A DNA stretch of 64,000 nt from Nematopogon swammerdamellus (lineage: Eukaryota; Arthropoda; Insecta; Lepidoptera; Adelidae). The stretch covers positions 7,409,395-7,473,394 of the forward strand of contig OX336345.1 in NCBI GenBank assembly GCA_946902875.1, read 5' to 3'. The notes below the pieces were generated by a model, which saw only the letters and a program-made list of their open reading frames with translations, made no database searches and had not been told where the DNA came from. The position numbers and the translations under genes are program-made. Shown one piece after another: positions 57,052-64,000 of the stretch (position 1 is the stretch's first letter; every line of letters begins with the position of its first letter).

Positions 57052-57990
57052 ATGGACGAGTATGGACGCCCACTGCCTCTGCAGTCGCGACCGGCGGCGG
57101 CGAACCCCATATCGCAACCTACAGTGCCCGTGGGGGTGCCCGCGTCTCCCGCCCAGCCAATGGCTCACGTCGACATGGGCGAGCTGGCAGCAATCTCAGT
57201 ATCAAACCGGATACCAGAATTTTGGCACCAAGAGCCAAAATTATGGTTTGTACAACTGGAGGCGGCAACAGCCGCAATGAAACTTTCGGATGAACAAAAA
57301 TGGCAAACGGTAATCGCCAAGCTTCAACTAAAGGACCTTCAACAGGTGAGCGACCTCCTCACGAACCCACCAGAGACGAAGAAATACGACACGTTGAAAG
57401 CCCGACTGATATCGACAAATGCTGACACAGAGCTACGGAGATTCCAGCGCTTGCTCAGTGAGGTCGAGTTGGGGGATCAGAAGCCATCCCAACTTCTGAG
57501 GAAAATGAGGGGATTAGCAGGGAATAAGCTGAGCGCGGAAGCGCTTAAATTCCTGTGGGCGGGCCACTTGCCCGCCACCGTGCGGACCGTGCTCGCGGTA
57601 AGCGACGAGACGGAACTTGAACAGTTGGCAAACCTGGCCGACAAGATTATGGAGAATGCCACCAAGACGGACATCGCGGCGATCGACAGACGCCCAGCAG
57701 CTTCATCAGCGTCGTCAAAACTGGAGGACACCATAGCAGAGATGTCCAGACAACTCGCGCAGCTGACAACCGACATCTGCGAGATAAAGGCCGACCGAAG
57801 CCACGTAGCACGCGAGCGTTCGAGATCGCAGACGGGCCCGAGGACATCACGAAGCGCCAGCCGATCACGCTGGCAAGAGAAGCGCGCAGCAGCTGACCCC
57901 AACTGGCTGTGCACGGCTCACTTCAAGTACAGGGGGAAGGCGCGGTCATGCAAGCAACCGTGCGCGTGGACGAAGCTGTCGGGAAACTAA
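57052..57990 (+). CDS. gag: Gag polyprotein with CHCC zinc knuckle
   Basis: Structural protein that would package the element RNA into particles. It is 312 codons from ATG at 57052, the first in-frame Met after the primer region. The middle part (about residues 45-160) has the helical FWHQEPKLWF...QLEAA style of CsRn1/Kabuki-type capsids, including KWQTVIAKL and LRKMRGLAG. A Ser/Arg-rich stretch (about 250-280) follows. The knuckle is C287-x2-H290-x9-C300-x3-C304, the CHCC variant that marks the CsRn1 clade. The stop TAA at 57988-57990 directly follows a slippery heptamer leading into pol. Undamaged. Confidence 0.9.
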   Translation: MDEYGRPLPLQSRPAAANPISQPTVPVGVPASPAQPMAHVDMGELAAISVSNRIPEFWHQEPKLWFVQLEAATAAMKLSDEQKWQTVIAKLQLKDLQQVSDLLTNPPETKKYDTLKARLISTNADTELRRFQRLLSEVELGDQKPSQLLRKMRGLAGNKLSAEALKFLWAGHLPATVRTVLAVSDETELEQLANLADKIMENATKTDIAAIDRRPAASSASSKLEDTIAEMSRQLAQLTTDICEIKADRSHVARERSRSQTGPRTSRSASRSRWQEKRAAADPNWLCTAHFKYRGKARSCKQPCAWTKLSGN

Positions 57991-60900
57991 ACAACGAGCA
58001 GCGGCCCACGTCGGCAGACCTCTGCTCTCTGCACTGCCCCAACAGCCGACTCAAGGTGCGAGACCGGGAGACAGGGTTGTCTTTCCTCGTGGACACGGGC
58101 GCAGGAGTATCCGTATTACCTGCGACGGGGAAGACACGAGTAGCAGCAGAAGAACGCGTGCTTTATGCGGCGAATGGTACGCCCATAAAGACATACGGTG
58201 ATAGGACACTAGTGTTAAATTTGGGACTTCGGCGACCGTACAGGTGGACATTCATCGTCGCCGATGTAGCAATCCCGATTTTAGGTGCGGACTTTCTTAG
58301 CTACCATAATCTCTTAGTGGACTTGAGGAGAAAAAGACTCGTGGACAACACCACTACGCTCGAAGTGTGTTGTGTGATAGACAGGAGTGAACTTAACACG
58401 TGCGTACAGACACTGAATAGTGCGGAACCACTACACGAACTATTGCGTGAGTACCCTAGGTTAAGTTCTACATCGAATATTGTCAACGAGGTCCCACTAC
58501 ATGACACTGTGCACCACATCGAGACGACTGGTCCCCCAGTGTACGCGAGAGCTAGACCTCTCCCGCCGGACAGGTATAATAAGGTCAAAAAAGATTTTGA
58601 AGACATGCTGGAACAGGGCATATGCCGTCCGTCGAAATCTCCTTGGGCCAGTCCTCTCCAGGTGGTGGTGAAAAGTAATGGAGATTTACGTTTGTGTGGG
58701 GACTACAGACGCTTGAATTTAGTGACTAAGCCAGATCGATACCCCATACCTAGATTACAAGATTTTATGTATTTAGCCTATAATAAAACTGTTTTTACGA
58801 AACTTGACATGAAACGCGCATACTATCAGATTCCGGTCCTAGAGAAAGACATCGAAAAAACTGCTATAATAACGCCATTTGGATTGTTTGAGTTTCCTAG
58901 GATGACTTTTGGCCTACGGAATAGCGGTCAGACGTTCCAGAGGTTCATGCAGATGGTGTTACACGGGCTAGATTTCGCTTTCATTTACCTTGATGATGTT
59001 TTGATAGCCTCCGAGACACAAGCGGAGCACACAGCGCAGGTTAAAATGGTACTAGAGCGACTTAACAGGTACGGAGTGCAGCTGAATGTTCAGAAATGCT
59101 CATTCAACTGTACTTCATTGGCCTACCTTGGGTATGAGGTGTCGAAGGACGGCATCCTACCTTTGCCCGAGAAAATAGAAACGATAACAAGTTACCCCCG
59201 CCCGTCCACGGTTAAGCAGTTGAGGCAGTACTTAGGTCTAATAAACTTTTACCGCGACAGTGTAAAGGACGCGGCGGACCATCAGCGACTTCTAAACGCG
59301 TATCTGGTGGGGTCCAAGAAAAAAAACGACAAAACGGTCATAGAATGGACACCCACGACGATAGAAGCGTTCGAAAGGAGCCGGGAGAGCATAAAGGAAG
59401 CTACTGCCATAGCTTTCCCGTCTCCGGACGGGGAACTATATCTAATGACAGACGCGTCCTCTACATGTGTCGGAGGAGCGCTATGCCAGGATAACAAAGG
59501 TGTAAAACAACCCTTGGGATTTTTCTCAAAGGCGCTCAGTCCAGCGCAAGAGAAATATTCCACATTCGACAGAGAGTTGTTAGGTATTTATTTATCCGTT
59601 AAACACTTCAGACGACTCATAGAAGGTCGAGATCTCACGATCCAGACAGATCACAAGCCACTAATCTATACATACCAAAACGGTGCAAGCGACAACGATA
59701 CTCCGAGACGAATCCGACAGTTGGGATTCATTTCTCAGTATTGCGCGCGTTTAGTGCACATATCGGGTGTAGACAACGCGGCGGCTGACGCAATGAGTAG
59801 AATAAATTCTATTAGCTGTCCGTCACCGCTGGACTGGACAGAACTGGCTGTCAAGCAAATCACTGATAAACAGTTACAGGAGATAGCGGTTAAAGACCCT
59901 TCCCCAGTCACGAGGTTAAACATACCTACTGGCGATTCTCAAGTAACATTGTACTGTAACATCCAAGATGGTAATGTGAGACCGTACATACCTGAGCAAT
60001 TTCGTATGCAAGTATTTAATATTGTGCACGGAATTTCTCACCCAGGGACTCGCGGTACGCGACGTCTGGTAGCACAACGGTATTATTGGCCCAGCATGAA
60101 TAGCGACGTTGGTAAGTGGACAAAATCGTGCATACAATGTCAGAAGTCTAAAGTGACCAGACACACTCATTCACCTTTAGGGACATTTGAGGAGTCTGGA
60201 CGCTTCGAGCATATACATGTAGACTTAGTCGGACCACTACCCATATCAAACGGATGCAGATATATAGTCACGATCATAGATAGGGGTACGTCATGGCCAG
60301 AAGCAGTACCAGTTTCGGACCAGTCCGCCGAAACATCAGCGAGAGTCGTATATGAGAATTGGATCACGCGTTTTGGTTGTCCAATCCGTATCACGACTGA
60401 CCAAGGTCGTAATTTCGAATCAGATCTTTTCTTTTCACTTAGTAAAATAATGGGGATGAAGAAGATACGCACGACGGCGTATAATCCAAAAGCCAATGGC
60501 AAAGTTGAGCGATTCCATAGGGGACTAAAAGCCTCACTGATGGCCCGCTGCAACACCGAAAATTGGGCTGAAGAATTGCCCACAGTACTGATGGGCTTAC
60601 GAGCCGCATTGCGTGAAAATGCGGACGTAAGCGCCGCACAGTTGGTATACGGCACGCAGTTGCGACTCCCAGGAGACTTTTTTAAACACTCAAATCTAAC
60701 AGATGAGGTAGGTGAAAGCTTCGTTGATAGGCTCCGTATGCATACCGAAGGTATAGCACCGGTGCCAGCTCGAGAAGCACGACAAAACTCCACTTTCATA
60801 CATGCGGACCTAAATAAGACTGCACATGTCTTCGTAAGAAACGACCATGTAACGAAACCGTTGATCCCTCCGTACGCGGGTCCATTCAAGGTCATAAAGC

Positions 60901-61175
60901 GATGCGAGAAGTATTTTATTGTTGAGTTACCCCAAGGAGAGAAAGCGGTCAGTATCGATCGACTCAAACCAGCTTTCATACTAAACAATAAGGGTGCACA
61001 AGACGCCACACAGCGACAGGCTGGCGTGATTCGCACTGCGCAGCAAGCGCATTCCCCGCCAGTCCCGGCAGACGGTGTAATCGACACCGACGCCGCAGCT
61101 GATGACATTACTAGATCAGTTCCGATAAGCACTCGCAGCGGCCGAGTCATCAAAACACCGGTCAGATTCTGTTAA
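57897..61175 (+). CDS. pol: Pol polyprotein: protease, reverse transcriptase, RNase H, integrase
   Basis: Expressed presumably as a Gag-Pol fusion by -1 frameshift; the frame opens after TGA at 57894 and no suitable start codon begins it. Residues counted from 57909: aspartic protease DTGA (62-65) and ILGADF (about 122-127); reverse transcriptase with LDMKRAYYQIP and YLDD (360-363); RNase H with Asp515 in TDAS and DREL; integrase zinc finger H707, H711, C741, C744; catalytic Asp772, Asp831 and Glu867 (DD35E); then GPF (991-993) in the C-terminal module. All key residues are present, with no stop or frameshift over 1,088 codons. The length is normal for the clade. There is no chromodomain or envelope. 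Confidence 0.93.
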   Translation, partial: PQLAVHGSLQVQGEGAVMQATVRVDEAVGKLNNEQRPTSADLCSLHCPNSRLKVRDRETGLSFLVDTGAGVSVLPATGKTRVAAEERVLYAANGTPIKTYGDRTLVLNLGLRRPYRWTFIVADVAIPILGADFLSYHNLLVDLRRKRLVDNTTTLEVCCVIDRSELNTCVQTLNSAEPLHELLREYPRLSSTSNIVNEVPLHDTVHHIETTGPPVYARARPLPPDRYNKVKKDFEDMLEQGICRPSKSPWASPLQVVVKSNGDLRLCGDYRRLNLVTKPDRYPIPRLQDFMYLAYNKTVFTKLDMKRAYYQIPVLEKDIEKTAIITPFGLFEFPRMTFGLRNSGQTFQRFMQMVLHGLDFAFIYLDDVLIASETQAEHTAQVKMVLERLNRYGVQLNVQKCSFNCTSLAYLGYEVSKDGILPLPEKIETITSYPRPSTVKQLRQYLGLINFYRDSVKDAADHQRLLNAYLVGSKKKNDKTVIEWTPTTIEAFERSRESIKEATAIAFPSPDGELYLMTDASSTCVGGALCQDNKGVKQPLGFFSKALSPAQEKYSTFDRELLGIYLSVKHFRRLIEGRDLTIQTDHKPLIYTYQNGASDNDTPRRIRQLGFISQYCARLVHISGVDNAAADAMSRINSISCPSPLDWTELAVKQITDKQLQEIAVKDPSPVTRLNIPTGDSQVTLYCNIQDGNVRPYIPEQFRMQVFNIVHGISHPGTRGTRRLVAQRYYWPSMNSDVGKWTKSCIQCQKSKVTRHTHSPLGTFEESGRFEHIHVDLVGPLPISNGCRYIVTIIDRGTSWPEAVPVSDQSAETSARVVYENWITRFGCPIRITTDQGRNFESDLFFSLSKIMGMKKIRTTAYNPKANGKVERFHRGLKASLMARCNTENWAEELPTVLMGLRAALRENADVSAAQLVYGTQLRLPGDFFKHSNLTDEVGESFVDRLRMHTEGIAPVPAREARQNSTFIHADLNKTAHVFVRNDHVTKPLIPPYAGPFKVIKRCEKYFIVELPQGEKAVSIDRLKPAFILNNKGAQDATQRQAGVIRTAQQAHSPPVPADGVIDTDAAADDITRSVPISTRSGRVIKTPVRFC
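57981..57987 (+). promoter_or_regulatory. GGGAAAC slippery site for -1 frameshift
   Basis: The gag codons GGA AAC preceded by G fit X-XXY-YYZ exactly and sit just before the gag stop. Pol is in the -1 frame, closed upstream by TGA at 57894-57896. An inverted repeat GTCGGC/GCCGAC (58010-58015, 58045-58050) downstream could form part of a stimulatory structure, though it lies about 22 nt away. Confidence 0.8.
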
Positions 61176-62183
61176 CTTTTTTAAATTAATGTATTTACTT
61201 CTACTGATAAGAAATTTCAAATAAGGAGTATCGGAACCTGATATTATGCAGAGTAATTTTAACAAGCGTTTGTACAATTTTAATGTTAATATTAGCTGTA
61301 TTGTAAATGTGTAAATTTAAAATGTAAACATAGGTAGTTAAGGCAACTTGTAAAACATACTTTGCTAAACATTTTTACGTAATTCTCAAGACGATTAAGC
61401 TTAATATTCTGTCCCGATTTAGGAAAGGCAGTGCTGTATTTTGTACAAAAATGAAACACATGAGATTAATGTAACAATTGTAACGATAAATTCTGAAATG
61501 TATCTGGTATTTATAAGAAATAGGGCGAGGGCAGGCCACATAACATTGACCAAGTGACATACCAAAAAGGGTATACTCGGTGGCCCCGTTAAAGAAATGT
61601 GTTTCAGTAGGGTATTAACGTATGCAAAATGACATCCTCGGCATGATGTGCAAAAATTTGTAGGTCACCTCAGCTTTGGCCGAGAAACATACAAAAAAGT
61701 GCATACTCTGTGACCCGGTTAAATAAATGTACTCGTAGTTTAGTAAGTTATCAATGCATGCAAAAACAATTCTCGATTTTGTTCGAAATGTTTCGCACCT
61801 GGTCAGCAAAAGTGAAATATAGGTCACCTCGGAATTGGCCGACTGACACGCAAAGAAATTGTATACTAAGTAACACTGTTAAGAAAATTAAATTAGTAGG
61901 TTACTGACGTATGTAAAAATAATTGTAAACATTCTGTGCAATTTGTCATTAAATGCATAAGCGAGTAGGTACATAGCTGCAGGCGAGCGATGCACTCGTT
62001 ACGACGAAATCTGACTCAGCAAGCGTTTCGCGCGCGCATATCAATAAAAGCCACAGTAAACCACAGTAGTGTGTTCGATTGTTAATATCGACTTGACCAT
62101 AGTACATATTTAGTACAGTAAAACACTTCATTGTAATTGAAATTTTTGTTGAAGGAAATTGTATAGTTTTTCTTTAAGTTTTT
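61176..62183 (+). other. Element 3' non-coding region with three degenerate repeats
   Basis: About 1 kb without frames. Three diverged units of 130-160 bp start at about 61532, 61661 and 61824. They share 'ggtcacctc' plus 'ttggccga', then 'tatactc.gtgaccc.gttaa', 'taggttaacgtatgcaaaa'-like segments. Function unknown. Confidence 0.65.
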
Positions 62184-62199
62184 TTTGGGGATGGAGTGA
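62184..62199 (+). other. Polypurine tract
   Basis: 'ggggatggagtga' preceded by a T-run lies directly before TGTGGCGG of the 3' LTR. It is the expected primer for plus-strand synthesis. Confidence 0.8.
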
Positions 62200-62510
62200 T
62201 GTGGCGGTGACTCATTGGGCACATTACACATTTCATGACAGTGCAGCAAGGTGGGGCACTTTCCCCCACGCGCCCGCGGACTTACGTGCCCTACTAGTAC
62301 CACCACGTCGCCCCAGCTCCTCAGTCTTCGGCTAAGCAACTTAACGTGTATACATGCACTGCGCCTGAGCATCCGGCTCGCGCTTACGTTGTACTCGTGG
62401 GCAATATAAAGTATTAACCTAAACTGTTGCGTTTACTTTAGCGCCCACACACCGAGACTCAAGTTAAGTGGACACGGTCATATATTACTTATATCACTCT
62501 AACACTTACA
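62200..62510 (+). repeat. 3' LTR
   Basis: 311 bp, no difference from the 5' LTR found by eye. Followed by AACC, the second copy of the target duplication, and then host LINE sequence 'tttgcaagaaag'. Confidence 0.93.
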
Positions 62511-62599
62511 AACCTTTGCAAGAAAGATTTTTCTAATGCAGAGCCTGTGTTTAAGAATGCATACCTATGTAATAATGAAATATAATAAAATAAAATAAA

Positions 62600-63452
62600 T
62601 AAAATTTTCAACTGCTGACTACTCACTTTTAGTGACCACCGAGGTTCCATATAGAACGGCGAAGGAGAAAAGTGCCTTTAGGTGGGCGAAACATATTGTA
62701 ATGCGTCTTTATCTCCCACTGCGACACCCCACACATTCACGGCGCAATGATAAGGCATGTGATGTATCGGAAACGTCTCGCTCGCGCAACACACAGATAT
62801 GAGAAATTTATTGTACCTTTCACGAATGTGACCGAAATTATTGTCTCGCCTTTGGAAGAATACGTACATGTGAAAGCAGATATTCTGTGGTTTATTGCTG
62901 TAGTTATACGTCAGAGGATAACTTTCTCCATACAAAATCCTCTTTCGGCATTTATGTTTTTACCCCCCGAACCCTTATCCGATTTTTACAATTCTTTTTT
63001 TTTTTTACTCAATATAGCTTAACGAACTCCATGACATCAAAAAAATAAAAAATTCAAATTTTTTCGATCGAAATACAAATTTTTAGCTCCGGTGTTGTAG
63101 GTATATTTCATCTAAACCAAAAAATTACAGGAACGTAGATTGAACTGTCCTCAAGATATGAAGAAAAAACTATTGTACAAATCAGATAAGGTAAGGGGAA
63201 GATAAGGGGGCAAGAAAATCTAAATGCCAAAAGACGATTTTGTATGGAGAAAGTTAACTTCTGTCTCGTCTTAAGGATTTCTAGTCTTATCTGGTGGTTA
63301 AGGCTGTATAGAATGTAAAATTCAGCTCAAGAGATGTATTCTGACATAATTCATAAATTAATATACCTATGTAAAACTTAATATAATTATGTAAAACTTT
63401 ATCTTCTATCATGGCAGATCGGTAGCTTTTTGAAAACACGATTTCATTAACT
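62600..63452. other. No gene recognised
   Basis: AT-rich DNA. Overlapping frames at 62678-62935 (minus) and 62747-63022 (plus) have no motif I know. Confidence 0.4.
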
Positions 63453-63454
63453 TT

Positions 63455-63765
63455 AACACCAAGCCGAGTGGTTTAGGCATCGGATTCTTATGCGAGAGGT
63501 CCGAGGTTCGTATCCAGTCGCGTGTACCAATTAGTTTTTTCTGACGAAAAAATGTACGTGCATACCTTTCAGAACCGGTGTAAAACTGTGGGTCGCTTCC
63601 CTTGCCCATTACTAGGTGGTAGACTCAAATTGTAGCCAACTGGGTTGGTACCACCGTACTGGATGTAAGATGGTCGCATAACAGCATCGGTTGCGTTCTC
63701 CTCTAGTCCAGTATAGACAGCAAACCAGGGAAATCTCCGGTATGGCACGTATCTTCTACTACTAC
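63455..63765 (+). mobile_element. SINE family 2 copy, 3'-truncated
   Basis: The tRNA-like head ('aagccgagtggtttaggcat', B box GGTTCGTATCC near 63505), the shared core ('ttactaggtggtagac', 'ctgggttggtaccaccg') and 'atctccggtatggcac' are in order. It stops near 63760 without the usual tail. Confidence 0.8.
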
Positions 63766-64000
63766 GTATCTCTACTTTGGATTATTTAGAAAAAAACTTG
63801 GTATTGGATGTATTTTATTCGTTGCTTACATTTCTGTGTTGGTAACTGTATACGGTTTGTATATGGTTTGGTCCAATCATAGTGTTGCATTAAAAACAAT
63901 AAAAATCTAATTTTTGTGTTTGTGTATCTGCGTATGTTCGCGGCTGCGAATTCTTGATTTGCCGTAGCTATTGGTATCATCCTAAACGTGGTGATCGCAT
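63766..64000. other. No gene recognised
   Basis: AT-rich sequence to the window end. Confidence 0.4.

Larger units (their letters stand above)
56614..62510 (+). mobile_element. Complete CsRn1-type Ty3/gypsy LTR retrotransposon (5,897 bp)
   Basis: The two 311-bp LTRs show no difference by eye. AACC is duplicated at 56610-56613 and 62511-62514. The primer site matches tRNA-Trp, a polypurine tract precedes the 3' LTR, and gag and pol frames are uninterrupted. Domain order is gag (CHCC knuckle), protease, reverse transcriptase, RNase H, integrase: the Ty3/gypsy order. The tRNA-Trp primer and the CHCC instead of CCHC knuckle are established features of the CsRn1 clade, known from flukes and insects (for example Kabuki of the silkworm). 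No envelope frame is present. It looks recently inserted and possibly competent. Confidence 0.92.

Noticed and set aside
57909..57911. Start codon for pol at 57909
   Set aside because: The codon is GTG and a TGA lies just upstream in frame. The position of the GGGAAAC site makes frameshifting the better explanation.
60167..61153. 328-codon minus-strand frame antisense to pol (and 57477-57914 antisense to gag)
   Set aside because: Antisense shadow of an intact coding region. No motif and no independent start context.

Overview
This window looks like gene-poor, transposon-saturated nuclear DNA of an arthropod, most likely a lepidopteran insect. The reasons are the AT-rich background, the dense mix of 5'-truncated LINE tails, tRNA-derived SINEs and small DNA transposons, and dispersed repeats that I recognise in style from moth and butterfly genomes (for example a 'gcttttgcccgcggc' block). 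I found no host gene with recognisable exons. A W chromosome or heterochromatic origin is possible but not shown.

Layout. 1-1.9 kb: SINE and LINE tails. 2.0-5.66 kb: a striking nest. A 290-bp-type DNA element with a 7-bp target duplication is split by a 3,350-bp foldback transposon whose ends are CACAGTG and whose target duplication is CGGCG, the hallmarks of the Transib (RAG-related) superfamily. 5.7-26 kb: mostly unexplained AT-rich DNA with scattered dispersed repeats, a 287-bp element with an 8-bp target duplication, a 503-bp hAT element, and two SINE families that share a core. 26-29 kb: a Tc1/mariner-type transposase remnant and a 5'-truncated LINE with a long open reverse transcriptase frame, inserted into a SINE. 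29.9-30.9 kb: an unbroken copy of the 290-bp element and nested SINEs. 31-49 kb: AT-rich DNA with LINE tails (families A, B, C and an RTE type), a small inverted-repeat element, and a cluster of SINE copies. 50-56 kb: a nuclease-like retroelement remnant and a long-inverted-repeat element broken by an 828-bp member of the 7-bp target-duplication group. 56.6-62.5 kb: a complete, apparently very young Ty3/gypsy LTR retrotransposon of the CsRn1 type. It has 311-bp LTRs with no difference found by eye, a 4-bp target duplication, a tRNA-Trp-type primer site carried on a tandem 45-bp duplication, gag with a CHCC zinc knuckle, and pol in the -1 frame behind a GGGAAAC slippery site at the gag stop.

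How they relate. The clearest signal is layered insertion: full target duplications and split hosts give a relative order of events at several places (2.0-5.7, 24.6-25.4, 26.5-28.8, 40.4-41.6, 53.4-55.1 and 56.3-62.6 kb). The LTR element is the only one whose coding capacity looks intact. Everything was read by eye; no alignment or database search was run.
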